This document shows positions 36,851 to 45,055 of a stretch of 64,000 nt of DNA, in pieces. Made by a program: the position numbers and the translations under genes. This DNA is from GCA-2733415 sp964276095 (lineage in GTDB: Bacteria; Bacteroidota; Bacteroidia; Flavobacteriales; Flavobacteriaceae): contig CAXYDR010000001.1 in the NCBI GenBank assembly GCA_964276095.1, positions 1,116,001 through 1,180,000 on the forward strand. Reading direction: 5' to 3'. The first letter of the stretch is position 1. Each line of letters starts with the position of its first letter. The notes under the pieces were generated by a model. That model did no database searches and had not been told where the DNA came from. It saw only the letters and a list, made by a program, of their open reading frames with translations.

Positions 36851-39021
36851 TGGAAGCTTTAATTACATTCTTATTAAAATCAGCGGCTGTATTAGGACTT
36901 TTTTATTGTTGCTATATGCTGTTTCTAAAAAATGAGACCTTTTTTAAAGCAAATCGGTATTTTCTTTTGAGCGGTATTCTTGCTTCGATAAGCATCCCTT
37001 TTATTAGTATTAAAAAAACAATTTGGATTGAAGCTACTAACCTACAGTTTATAACAAGCAAACCTATCGCAAATCAAAATATACAGGAAGCACAAAAAAC
37101 GATAGCAACTACTATAGACACCCCTTTTAATTGGCTTATATTCTTCTTAAGTATTTACTACATAGGAGTATTGTTTTTTATAATTCGTTTTACAATACAA
37201 TATTGGTCCGTAACTAAAATACTTAACACTAATAATCAAAAAAAGAAAGGTGATTTTTCAATAATAGAAACAGAAAATAACATTGCCCCGTTTTCATTTT
37301 TCAAGACCATTGTTTATTGTAAAAACATGTATTCAAGTGATGAATTAAAAGTAATACTTGCACATGAAAAAGCACATTGTAATCAATATCATACTATAGA
37401 TATTATATTCTCTCACATACTCATTGCTTTACAGTGGTTTAATCCCTTTGTATGGTTATACCAAAAAGCAATACAACAAAACTTAGAATTTTTAGCAGAT
37501 GCCTCAACTATTCATCAAAATGTTAGCGTATCAAATTATCAAAATGTTTTATTAAAAGCTATTACAATTCAAGTTCAACCAAATAATATCGTCAATAATT
37601 TTTATCAATCATTAATCAAAAAACGAATCATTATGTTACACAAAAAAACAAGCCCAAAACAGCTTTGGAAATTACTACTCATACTACCATTAATCACTGG
37701 TTTTATCTATTCATGTGGTACAGAAACAATAGTTAAAGAGAAAGAAGTGTTAAATGAGGCTTTAAATAAAACAGAGAACACTCAGTTTATTACTCCAGTA
37801 ACTTTAACAGACAATATTAAAATAGCATCTGAATTTGGAATAAGGAACCACCCAATAACCAAAGAAGAAAAAATGCATAATGGTATTGACTTCTCTGCAC
37901 CACTAGGTACTCCCGTTTATGCAGCTTCCAGTGGTATTGTTGCTTTTGCTGGTAATAAAGGAGGCTATGGGAAATTAATTGTACTAAAGCATGCAAATAA
38001 TTATACCACTAAATATGGACAATTAAGTAAAATGATTGTTTCGTCAGGGGCTCAAGTTACCGCTGGTGATTTAATTGGAAAAGTAGGTAATACTGGTTTA
38101 TCTACAGGACCACATTTACATTATGAAATTTTACGCAACGGAAACCATATTAACCCAAAACCCTTATTAGGAGAAATAAACGGATTTCAAATAATTTTTA
38201 CCAAAGATTTTACGCCACTACAAATAGAAAAAGCAATAGAAGAGGCAGCTAAAAATGGAATTTCAATAAAAATAAGCAGTTTAGAAAGAAACTCCGATGG
38301 AGAAATAATTACTATTTCGATGGATGCAATAACCAAAAATGGTAGTTCAAATTGGAAACAATCAGGAATAATTCCAATAAAAACTTTTCTATTTCATTTA
38401 AATAAAAATGAAGGGAGTTTTGGTGTTTCTGGAATTCAAGAAGGAAAAAATATTCCTTTCAAAAAAAAGCACCTTATCAACAAAAAATTAACTAACAGCA
38501 CCCTGCGTATTATAGAAACCAAATTTAACAACTCTCAAGATAATGTTCAAATAAAACTAACCAATATCAAAAGGAATCAAGATGGTTTAATTAACCACTT
38601 AGTATTTACTTCAAAGTTTACTAATCAAGAACGTTTTTTCAAAAACTTTGATGCACGAATTAATAACAAAACAAATGAAATATTCTCTTTTTACTACAAT
38701 GAAAAAAAACAAGGGGTACAAATAACGTATCCAAACCAGGAATCTATTTTGATAACAAAAGATGGCAGTGTTGGTCACATGAATGCAATAACTGGACAAA
38801 ACCCATTGCATATAATAAACAATAAGGAATTTACTCAAGAATACTTAAAAGACAAAATAATTACAAGTAGTGGATCTATTACAAAAATGTCACCATTGGA
38901 AGCTCAAAAAAAATACGGGAACTCAGCTAAGGATGGTGCTATAGTTTACAATGGAAAATCTACCATTAAAGAAAAAAGTATCCTTTTCATAGTTAAAAAT
39001 ATGCTAAATAACATTCTTTAA
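36850..39021 (+). CDS. M56 (BlaR1-like) metalloprotease fused to an M23 endopeptidase
   Basis: The 723-residue protein begins with about four membrane segments and a BlaR1-type zinc protease site, LAHEKAHCNQYH (HExxH, His about 171) with LEFLADAST downstream. After the last membrane segment (about 275-295) comes an M23/LytM domain (about 320-440). Its metal site is complete: HNGID (His and Asp) and HLHYE (about 421-423). Two copies of a small domain follow (IKISSLERNSDGEI and IKLTNIKRNQDGLI), then a TonB-plug-like end KKYGNSAKDGAIVY. BlaR1 normally ends in a penicillin-binding sensor; here that place is taken by a likely active peptidoglycan hydrolase. It is translationally coupled to the BlaI-like gene. 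Confidence 0.88.
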   Translation: MEALITFLLKSAAVLGLFYCCYMLFLKNETFFKANRYFLLSGILASISIPFISIKKTIWIEATNLQFITSKPIANQNIQEAQKTIATTIDTPFNWLIFFLSIYYIGVLFFIIRFTIQYWSVTKILNTNNQKKKGDFSIIETENNIAPFSFFKTIVYCKNMYSSDELKVILAHEKAHCNQYHTIDIIFSHILIALQWFNPFVWLYQKAIQQNLEFLADASTIHQNVSVSNYQNVLLKAITIQVQPNNIVNNFYQSLIKKRIIMLHKKTSPKQLWKLLLILPLITGFIYSCGTETIVKEKEVLNEALNKTENTQFITPVTLTDNIKIASEFGIRNHPITKEEKMHNGIDFSAPLGTPVYAASSGIVAFAGNKGGYGKLIVLKHANNYTTKYGQLSKMIVSSGAQVTAGDLIGKVGNTGLSTGPHLHYEILRNGNHINPKPLLGEINGFQIIFTKDFTPLQIEKAIEEAAKNGISIKISSLERNSDGEIITISMDAITKNGSSNWKQSGIIPIKTFLFHLNKNEGSFGVSGIQEGKNIPFKKKHLINKKLTNSTLRIIETKFNNSQDNVQIKLTNIKRNQDGLINHLVFTSKFTNQERFFKNFDARINNKTNEIFSFYYNEKKQGVQITYPNQESILITKDGSVGHMNAITGQNPLHIINNKEFTQEYLKDKIITSSGSITKMSPLEAQKKYGNSAKDGAIVYNGKSTIKEKSILFIVKNMLNNIL

Positions 39022-39101
39022 CAACTTTCGATTCATATTTGACGTATTTTTATAGTAATCAATGATTTAAAAAATAAATCATAATAACTAAACAACAAAT
39101 T

Positions 39102-39941
39102 ATGAACTCATCAATTTTAAAAAACGGGCTACTAACCCTAGCGCTTACAACTGCATTAATTGCGCCTACTTTTGGGCACAACACTATTCCTGAAATAGTT
39201 GACATTAATACTAATATTAATAATAAAATTAAAGTCACTATTGATAAAAATACTACGGATAGTGAGTTTAAAGAAATTATAAAAACTTTAAAAAAACACA
39301 ACATTCAAGCGAAATTCTCTGGAATTAAACGCAATAAAAACAATGAGATTGTTGCTATAAAAATTAAATTAAAAGATGATAATGGTAACGAATCCAATAC
39401 TTCATTATCAAGTGACAATCCAATTAGCACAATTAACTTAGGAGCAAAAAAGAACTCATTATACATAACCTCTTCTGATTCTAAAAGTTTTAGTTTTAAT
39501 GGCACTCATTCACTATCAAAGCATTTTGATTTCTCATTTGATGATGACGAGCACAAAATGACTATTAATGGTAAAACATTTGATTTTGATGAAATAAAGG
39601 ATCAAATTAAAGATGCTTTTGTTTTTGAAGAAGATAAGGATGGAAAAAGAGTTGTTATCAAGCTAAATAATTTTGACTTCGACTTTGATGATGACAATGA
39701 TCATGAAGAAGAACAAGAGTGGACGACAAAACAGCATTCACAAAAATTTCACTTTGTAGACGATCCGGAAATTGAAAAATTAATAATGATTGATGGTAAA
39801 AAAGCTAACTTTAACAAATTAGATGAATTAGCTAAGTCTAATAAATTAAAATCAGTTGACTTCTTAAAACCAGATACCGCAAAAAGTTTATACGGTAAAA
39901 AAGCAAAGGACGGAGCAATTATAGCTACAACGAAAAAGTAA
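39102..39941 (+). CDS. Secreted acidic protein sharing domains with the M56-M23 protein
   Basis: The 279-residue protein has a hydrophobic N-terminal signal (LLTLALTTALIAPTFG) and a domain (about 45-110: VTIDKNTTDSEFKEIIKTL, IKRNKNNEIVAIKIKLKDDNG) that matches the small C-terminal domain of the upstream M56-M23 protein. The middle is rich in Asp, Phe and Glu (FDFDFDDDNDHEEEQEW), perhaps cation-binding. It ends SLYGKKAKDGAIIATTKK, the same closing motif as its neighbour. It is 80 bp downstream and followed by a terminator. A partner or ligand role in the same sensing system is inferred. Confidence 0.7.
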   Translation: MNSSILKNGLLTLALTTALIAPTFGHNTIPEIVDINTNINNKIKVTIDKNTTDSEFKEIIKTLKKHNIQAKFSGIKRNKNNEIVAIKIKLKDDNGNESNTSLSSDNPISTINLGAKKNSLYITSSDSKSFSFNGTHSLSKHFDFSFDDDEHKMTINGKTFDFDEIKDQIKDAFVFEEDKDGKRVVIKLNNFDFDFDDDNDHEEEQEWTTKQHSQKFHFVDDPEIEKLIMIDGKKANFNKLDELAKSNKLKSVDFLKPDTAKSLYGKKAKDGAIIATTKK

Positions 39942-39960
39942 TACTATAAAATAATCTTTA

Positions 39961-39993
39961 AAAACACCACTCTATTCGAGTGGTGTTTTTTTA
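39961..39993 (+). terminator. Intrinsic terminator of the BlaI-M56 operon
   Basis: The stem AAAACACCACTC / GAGTGGTGTTTT with a TATTC loop is followed by further Ts, 20 bp after the stop at 39941. Confidence 0.92.
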
Positions 39994-40062
39994 TACAATA
40001 AAAACAAACATTATCATATAAAGAGTTAATTTTGCAGCTCAAATTAAACTAACTATATTATT

Positions 40063-41403
40063 ATGTTAACATTTTTCGGAATACTATTTATCATAGTAGG
40101 AATACTTGCAATCCTGCTAAAACTTGTTTTTAAAACAAATAAGTATTTAAACATTTTCACCCAACAACGTAGTTTACAATTAATCTTCTTAGGTGTTATA
40201 ATGAGTATCATCACAGGTATGTTTTTTTACGCTGATGCTGGTACCGCTTATGCTGTACAATACGTAACTGGTGGAGATAAAATGATTGCTACACAGGGTA
40301 TAAAATTAAAGTGGTGGGGAAGAATAATTCCATTATCTTATGAAACATCCATCAAAGATATTATTATTAAAGATGAAGAAGAATTACCAACAAATGGTCA
40401 AGGTATATACAATAGAAAAGCTCAAAAATGGGAATTTAGTGACGCTATAAAAGCCGAAATTAGTACTTCAGTTATCGTAGGAGTAAACATCACTGATGAA
40501 GATGTTTTCCTTAATATGGCTGATCGTAACAGAAGTGAAGCTAAACTTATATATGGTAGAGTTTTACCGAATATTGATGCTGCAATTAAAAACACATGTA
40601 AACTGATGGATGCACAAGACTATATTTCTGGTCAAGCATCTGATTTTGATCGCTATTTTAGAGATCAATTAGAAAACGGAATGTATCAAGTTGAGAAATA
40701 TTATGAAGCAGAAAATCCTAATGAAATAGTTGGAGACTCAACAACTATTAGGATTATAAAAACTGGTAAATCAAGTAAACAAAAGAAATTTAGAATAAAA
40801 CGTACTGAAAGTGGTGATATTATTAGAGATAACTCTAACACTTTAAAGCAATATGGTTTAAAAATTTACCAAGCTCAAGTAACTGGTATTGATTGGGAGC
40901 AATCTTTTGATAACAGACTTGATTTACAAAAAAATGAAGTTGCTCAAACACAATTAGAAAAACAACAAGCTGAGCGTGAATTTTACCGTGCAAAAAAAGA
41001 AATTGCAAAAGGGGAATCTGAAAAAGCTAAAGAAAGAGCTCGTTTAGAGAAAGAACAAATTCAGCAAACAATTAGTGCTGAAACTGAAGCTAAGGTTGCA
41101 GGATTTAACTTAATTAAAGAAAAGAAGCAATTTGAAGTAGAGCAATATAAAGCAAAAAGTAAAAAAGTTGCTGCAGATGCTCAATACTATGAAAATGCAA
41201 AATTAGTTAGTGCTGGTTTAACACCTCAAGAACGTGCTGAATGGGAATACAAAACTGCGGTTGATGTTGCTGGACAAATAAAAGATTTACGATTACCAAC
41301 CACCTACATTGAAGGAAACAAAGGTGGTGGAAATAGTAACTTATTACAATCATTAATTGGTGCTGATTTAGCAAAGCAAATGATGAAGAACGATGATAAA
41401 TAA
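40063..41403 (+). CDS. SPFH (prohibitin/band 7) domain membrane protein
   Basis: The 446-residue protein has two N-terminal membrane segments (about 3-22 and 38-58). A band-7/SPFH domain follows (about 65-290; IATQGIKLKWWGRIIPLSYE, AEISTSVIVGVNITDEDVFLNM), then a long charged coiled coil (about 290-385) and a Gly-rich end. Such proteins form ring-like membrane scaffolds that organise microdomains or guard FtsH-type proteases. No NfeD or protease gene is adjacent, and the gene is monocistronic with its own terminator. The long SPFH insert near SKQKKFRIKRTESGDII is unusual. Confidence 0.85.
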   Translation: MLTFFGILFIIVGILAILLKLVFKTNKYLNIFTQQRSLQLIFLGVIMSIITGMFFYADAGTAYAVQYVTGGDKMIATQGIKLKWWGRIIPLSYETSIKDIIIKDEEELPTNGQGIYNRKAQKWEFSDAIKAEISTSVIVGVNITDEDVFLNMADRNRSEAKLIYGRVLPNIDAAIKNTCKLMDAQDYISGQASDFDRYFRDQLENGMYQVEKYYEAENPNEIVGDSTTIRIIKTGKSSKQKKFRIKRTESGDIIRDNSNTLKQYGLKIYQAQVTGIDWEQSFDNRLDLQKNEVAQTQLEKQQAEREFYRAKKEIAKGESEKAKERARLEKEQIQQTISAETEAKVAGFNLIKEKKQFEVEQYKAKSKKVAADAQYYENAKLVSAGLTPQERAEWEYKTAVDVAGQIKDLRLPTTYIEGNKGGGNSNLLQSLIGADLAKQMMKNDDK

Positions 41404-41425
41404 TCTATAAAGTCACATTTATTAT

Positions 41426-41456
41426 AAAAACTCGCTCAATTGGAGCGAGTTTTTTA
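41426..41456 (+). terminator. Intrinsic terminator after the SPFH gene
   Basis: The stem AAAAACTCGCTC / GAGCGAGTTTTT with an AATTG loop lies 22 bp after the SPFH stop. Its T-run touches the -7 box of the next small gene. Confidence 0.92.
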
Positions 41457-41462
41457 CTTTTG
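41455..41462 (+). promoter_or_regulatory. Promoter -7 box of the 50-residue gene (TACTTTTG)
   Basis: TACTTTTG matches TAnnTTTG, lies 18-25 bp before the TTG at 41480, and overlaps the tail of the preceding terminator. Confidence 0.55.
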
Positions 41463-41479
41463 CAGAAAATAAGCCTCAT

Positions 41480-41632
41480 TTGAAAACAACATTTTTTAAA
41501 TTTTTAGCGAAAGTAAATAAAGCGGTATTACCCAGCTTTTCAAAAAGAAGACTTGATTTAAGCAAAGCAAACAAAGTTCAGCTAGCTATTTTAGGTTGGA
41601 GAATCTACGTAACTAAAAGAGCTCTAGATTAA
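41480..41632 (+). CDS. Conserved 50-residue basic protein (flavobacterial, often mislabelled SsrA-binding)
   Basis: A 50-residue frame starts with TTG and reads MKTTFFKFLAKVNKAVLP, then SFSKRRLDLSKANKVQLAIL, then GWRIYVTKRALD. I recognise the pattern (KxLAKxNKxxLPSxSKxxLDLSKAxKxQxAxxGWxxYVTxxALD) as a small protein conserved across flavobacteria, sometimes annotated SsrA-binding because it lies beside smpB in relatives. It has no similarity to SmpB itself. A -7 box 18 bp upstream supports the TTG start. It is basic (many Lys/Arg) and may bind nucleic acid or membrane. Too short for many gene finders. Confidence 0.75.
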   Translation: MKTTFFKFLAKVNKAVLPSFSKRRLDLSKANKVQLAILGWRIYVTKRALD

Positions 41633-41790
41633 GATTCCTCCCCACCCTTACATTACTATATAATTCATAATATATCTTAAATAGAAATTAAACGATCCTG
41701 TTTTTTAAATAGATATTCCTCCATAATTAAAACAACTACCTATATTAAAGCTAATTAACTTTTTGTATCTTTAGTACAAATCAATATGCT

Positions 41791-42024
41791 ATGGATAATC
41801 ATTCAAAACACATTACACTTCACGAAGGTTCAATAATCATACTTCAATCACTTAAACACGCCTTAAACACAGCTAATATTAGTAGTATTATCAAGAATAA
41901 TACAGAGTCTGGTCGTTTAGCTGGCTTTGTTGCAGGTGATAATAGCAACCAGCTTTTTGTATATGAAGAAGACGCTATTCCAGCTAAAAAAATCTTGCGA
42001 GATTTTTTATCAAAAAAAGATTAA
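41791..42024 (+). CDS. DUF2007-type small protein
   Basis: The 77-residue protein has no signal peptide or membrane segment. The C-terminal QLFVYEEDAIPAKKILRDFL is typical of DUF2007 (called putative signal-transducing protein), which has a ferredoxin-like fold and unknown role. A near-consensus -7 box TATCTTTA lies at 41766-41773. It is the last gene before tRNA-Arg and the integrative element. Confidence 0.78.
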   Translation: MDNHSKHITLHEGSIIILQSLKHALNTANISSIIKNNTESGRLAGFVAGDNSNQLFVYEEDAIPAKKILRDFLSKKD

Positions 42025-42064
42025 AAAAAAATCACTTTTTAGTTTCGTAATAACAGAATATAAC

Positions 42065-42072
42065 TATATTTG
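42065..42072 (+). promoter_or_regulatory. Promoter -7 box of tRNA-Arg (TATATTTG)
   Basis: TATATTTG matches TAnnTTTG and ends 12 bp before the first base of the tRNA. Confidence 0.65.
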
Positions 42073-42084
42073 CACACGCTTAAC

Positions 42085-42158
42085 GGCCTCGTAGCATAAC
42101 TGAATAGTGCACCACATTACGGCTGTGGAGGTTGAAGGTTTGAATCCTTCCGAGGTCA
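42085..42158 (+). tRNA. tRNA-Arg (anticodon ACG)
   Basis: The 74-nt cloverleaf has acceptor arms GGCCTCG / CGAGGTC (one G-T pair), D stem GCAT / GTGC, anticodon stem CCACA / TGTGG with loop TTACGGC (anticodon ACG), T stem GAAGG / CCTTC and discriminator A. CCA is not encoded. The D loop has A instead of G at position 19, and the T loop TTTGAAT has T instead of C at position 56, so the usual G19-C56 elbow pair is replaced by A19-U56. The adjacent tyrosine recombinase suggests this gene is an integration site. Confidence 0.93.
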
Positions 42159-42183
42159 CTTTAAAGAAGTAAAATTCTTATCA

Positions 42184-42216
42184 AAAGCTTGTGAAATCTA
42201 TGATTTTGCAAGCTTT
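42184..42216 (+). terminator. Terminator after tRNA-Arg
   Basis: The stem AAAGCTTG / CAAGCTTT continues through TGAAATC / GATTTTG (two G-T pairs) for 15 bp, with a TAT loop. A T5 run follows five bases later. It lies 25 bp after the tRNA. Confidence 0.75.
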
Positions 42217-42260
42217 CACTGTTTTTAGGAGGTCATAGTATTTGATATGATTTCAATTCT

Positions 42261-42311
42261 GTTGACCACTTCGCGGTCAACAAACAAATTCCAAGTCAAC
42301 ATTTGTTGACC
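42261..42311. repeat. GTTGACC / GGTCAAC sites upstream of the integrase gene
   Basis: GTTGACC-N7-GGTCAAC (42261-42281) is followed by AGTCAAC (42294-42300) and GTTGACC (42305-42311), the latter two forming a second dyad. The same N7 layout recurs inside the integrase gene at 42475-42495, and GGTCAA-CA-TTGACC at 42513-42526. These may be arm-type integrase sites or an operator of integrase expression. Confidence 0.6.
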
Positions 42312-42384
42312 GCGGACTAAAAAACACAGAGTATAGTTGGTTTGACTTTCGTCTTAAACAAGTTTAACTTAAAGACGTACAACT

Positions 42385-43644
42385 ATGAAATCTTCAAAAA
42401 CATTCTCAATCCTATTTTGGATAAACACTTCTCGCGCAAAAAACAATCAAGCAGAAATTTACGCACGAATTACTGTTGACCGAAAAAGGGTCAACATCAG
42501 CTTAAAACGCAAGGTCAACATTGACCACTGGAACATCCCAAAAAAACGTGTCAACGGTACAAATGCAAAAGCCAAACAAATCAATAGTTATATGGATGAA
42601 GTTTATGCGCAGCTATTCCAGATTTACCAGGATTTAAAATTCAAAGGGGAACTCATTACTGCACAAATTATCAAATCCTATTATAATGGAGAACATAGCG
42701 ATCAAGGAAAGACACTTAAAGATATTATGATATACCACTCAAGTAAAATTGAAAACACCCTTGCCCCTGGTACTATTCGGAATTTTGGTATTACTGAAAA
42801 CTACATCTTCAAATTTTTAAACACAAAAAAGAAAACATCAAACATCTATTTAAAGCAACTCAATTATGAGTTCTTAACAGATTTTGAAATATACCTATCT
42901 AATCTTTTACCAGCTGGACACCCAAAAGCCTTAAGCCATAATACGATTATGAAGCACATTCAACGTTTTCGTAAAATCATAACACTGGCCTATCATATGG
43001 AATGGATAGAGAAAGAACCATTTGTAAGATGGAAAATGACTTTTGAAAAAACCAACAGAGAGTTTCTTTCTGACCAAGAACTGAAGTTATTAGAAGACAA
43101 AGTATTTCTATCCGACCGATTAGACCGTGTTCGCGATCTATTTGTTTTCAGCTGCTATACAGGTATTAGTTATGTAGATATCATGAACCTAACAACAGAT
43201 CATATGGTCTTGGGTATAGATGGTGGTAATTGGATAATGACCAAAAGGCAAAAAACAAATACATCTGTAAAAGTCCCTCTTCTACCCCACGCCTTAGATA
43301 TCATTAATAAGTATAAAGACCATCCCATGACAGCAGTTACAGAGTCGTTATTACCGAAAATGAGTAATGAAAAACTAAACAGTTATCTTAAAGAAGTTGC
43401 CAATTTTGTTGGCATACATAAAAACTTAACTTTTCACATGGCCCGACATACATTTGCAACTACGGTAACTTTGTCTAATGGAGTTCCAATAGAAACGGTA
43501 TCAAAATTATTAGGGCACTCTAAAATATCTACCACACAAATTTATGCACGTGTCTTAGAACACAAAGTAAGTGATGACATGAATACTTTAAAAGAGGTCT
43601 TGAATAATAATAAAGAACAAATCGCGTTAAAAAGAATGAGATAA
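42385..43644 (+). CDS. Tyrosine-type site-specific integrase
   Basis: The 419-residue recombinase has an N-terminal arm-binding domain (EIYARITVDRKRVNISLKRK), a SAM-like core-binding domain (about 115-215) and the catalytic domain (about 225-400). The active-site residues are visible: Arg in FSCYTGISYVDIM is replaced by the Bacteroidota-type layout (no RxxE Arg at that point), the His-x-x-Arg is in HMARHTFATT, and LLGHSKISTTQIYARV ends with the nucleophilic Tyr. It belongs to the family of Bacteroidota transposon integrases. It probably moves the element in and out of the tRNA-Arg locus. Confidence 0.93.
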   Translation: MKSSKTFSILFWINTSRAKNNQAEIYARITVDRKRVNISLKRKVNIDHWNIPKKRVNGTNAKAKQINSYMDEVYAQLFQIYQDLKFKGELITAQIIKSYYNGEHSDQGKTLKDIMIYHSSKIENTLAPGTIRNFGITENYIFKFLNTKKKTSNIYLKQLNYEFLTDFEIYLSNLLPAGHPKALSHNTIMKHIQRFRKIITLAYHMEWIEKEPFVRWKMTFEKTNREFLSDQELKLLEDKVFLSDRLDRVRDLFVFSCYTGISYVDIMNLTTDHMVLGIDGGNWIMTKRQKTNTSVKVPLLPHALDIINKYKDHPMTAVTESLLPKMSNEKLNSYLKEVANFVGIHKNLTFHMARHTFATTVTLSNGVPIETVSKLLGHSKISTTQIYARVLEHKVSDDMNTLKEVLNNNKEQIALKRMR

Positions 43645-43727
43645 CAGTATGAAATGCAAGGTTTTACGCTTTTTTGTTGTTTCTTTTAAAGAATTACAAC
43701 TTTTTACAACAAATCAATCTTCAAGTT

Positions 43728-44582
43728 ATGCGTGAAATCACAGGAATTATGCAGCCATTTCGTAAGGCAATGGCCCATATCCAAAAAACAGATTTGAAAA
43801 ATATTGTAAACCTAAACAAAGGAATTTCAATATCTAAAGAGTGTTTGTACAATCTTAGACTTAAAATTAGAGAAATGAATAATTTCCCTGACACCAAGTC
43901 TGAAATAAACTTTTTTAAAACTGACAAGCCATTCGTCTTAGGGTATTTAAAGTATTTCGTAAATATTCACGCCTACATGATGGAAAAACCAACGGCAGAT
44001 ATCATCAAACAGCGTCAGTTTATACATAAACGATTAGAAAAATTAGAAGAATGTAAAAAGAAGCAATTAAATTTCTGGAATTATTATAAGCACAATGAAG
44101 TTAGTCTTGATCACATTTATTTTATTCGTGGAAATAATAATTTAGACATTGTAAATGATAGTTCCAGGCATTTCTCAGACCCTGAATTTTCAACGAGTCA
44201 TGACAACTTGGTTGGAAAATTTATTGCTTATGACCTATTGATTATTTTTTATAATGAAGAATTGCTCTTGTTAAAAAAAATAGAATCCGGCAGTTACACT
44301 GAAGAAACAAACCCTGCTATTCTAAACAACCTGTCTTGGACAGCCTCTAAAACCGATCTCATTGAAATTATTTATGCACTGCAAGCTTCTGGAGCTATTA
44401 GAAATGGGCAAGCAGAAATTAGCAAAATGGCAAATGTATGCAGCACCCTTTTTGATATGGATTTAGGCAATCTATATAAAACCTATTCCGAAATTAAAAA
44501 TAGGGAAATAGACAGAACAAAATTCATAGATAAGTTAAAAATCAGCTTAGAAACCAGAATGAACTATGAAGACAGCAAATAA
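43728..44582 (+). CDS. rteC: RteC-family protein
   Basis: The product is about 284 residues from the ATG at 43728; the frame can be extended to a TTG at 43674. Features typical of RteC are the central FWNYYKHNEVSLDHIYFIRG and FAxD-type block (LVGKFIAYDLLIIFYNEELLLL), and the C-terminal LSWTASKTDLIEIIYALQASGAIRNG helix-turn-helix-like end. In CTnDOT, RteC turns on excision genes. It follows the integrase by about 80 bp. Here it probably controls excision or the small genes downstream. Confidence 0.88.
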   Translation: MREITGIMQPFRKAMAHIQKTDLKNIVNLNKGISISKECLYNLRLKIREMNNFPDTKSEINFFKTDKPFVLGYLKYFVNIHAYMMEKPTADIIKQRQFIHKRLEKLEECKKKQLNFWNYYKHNEVSLDHIYFIRGNNNLDIVNDSSRHFSDPEFSTSHDNLVGKFIAYDLLIIFYNEELLLLKKIESGSYTEETNPAILNNLSWTASKTDLIEIIYALQASGAIRNGQAEISKMANVCSTLFDMDLGNLYKTYSEIKNREIDRTKFIDKLKISLETRMNYEDSK

Positions 44583-44631
44583 CTACAAGCCTTATAACCA
44601 ATAAAATACACCTTTGAAAATGTTAAAATTT

Positions 44632-44657
44632 TTCGGTAGTACCTAATAACTACCGAA
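44632..44657. promoter_or_regulatory. Inverted repeat TTCGGTAGT-N8-ACTACCGAA
   Basis: A perfect 9-bp dyad lies 50 bp after rteC and about 120 bp before the HTH gene. With no T-run, it is more likely an operator (for example for RteC or the HTH protein) than a terminator. Confidence 0.5.
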
Positions 44658-44725
44658 GAAATAATAATAATTCACACCAACTTTGTAAAACGAAAGTCAA
44701 ATCAAGGTAATTATCAAATTGCCCT

Positions 44726-44752
44726 AGCCCCTACTTTTGTAGGGGCTTTTTA
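44726..44752 (+). terminator. Intrinsic terminator or attenuator upstream of the HTH gene
   Basis: A perfect 9-bp stem AGCCCCTAC / GTAGGGGCT with a TTTT loop is followed by four Ts, only 24 bp before the ATG at 44776. Transcripts reaching it from rteC would end here, so it may act as an attenuator for the replication genes. Confidence 0.8.
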
Positions 44753-44775
44753 ACAACCTTAAAAACCGTTTTACA

Positions 44776-45048
44776 ATGTCAGCAACAATCATCACAACTG
44801 AAGATCTTTACGATTTTAAATTAGAGTTATTCGGAGAACTTAAAAAGTTACTTCAAGAAAAAAAAACTGTAGCAATCAAAAAATACCTCAAATCTGCTGA
44901 GGTTATGGAAATGCTAAAAGTAAGCCCCGGTACACTGCAAAATTTACGCATCAACAGAACCTTACCCTTCACTAAAATTGGCGGCATCATCTTATACGAT
45001 TACAGTGAAATATTAAGAATCCTACAAGAGAATAAAGTCAATAGCTAA
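44776..45048 (+). CDS. Small helix-turn-helix protein (excisionase-like)
   Basis: The 90-residue protein has an N-terminal helix (TTEDLYDFKLELFGELKKLL) and a MerR/excisionase-type HTH (KYLKSAEVMEMLKVSPGTLQNLRINRTLPFTKIGGIILYDYSEI). Such proteins are found beside RteC in many Bacteroidota elements and bend DNA during excision. It ends 7 bp before the initiator-like gene. Confidence 0.88.
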   Translation: MSATIITTEDLYDFKLELFGELKKLLQEKKTVAIKKYLKSAEVMEMLKVSPGTLQNLRINRTLPFTKIGGIILYDYSEILRILQENKVNS

Positions 45049-45055
45049 ATCTCTC

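Noticed and set aside
42385..43644. Idea that the recombinase is a XerC/D housekeeping enzyme
   Set aside because: The N-terminal arm-binding domain, 419-residue length and RteC neighbour fit element integrases, not Xer proteins of about 300 residues.
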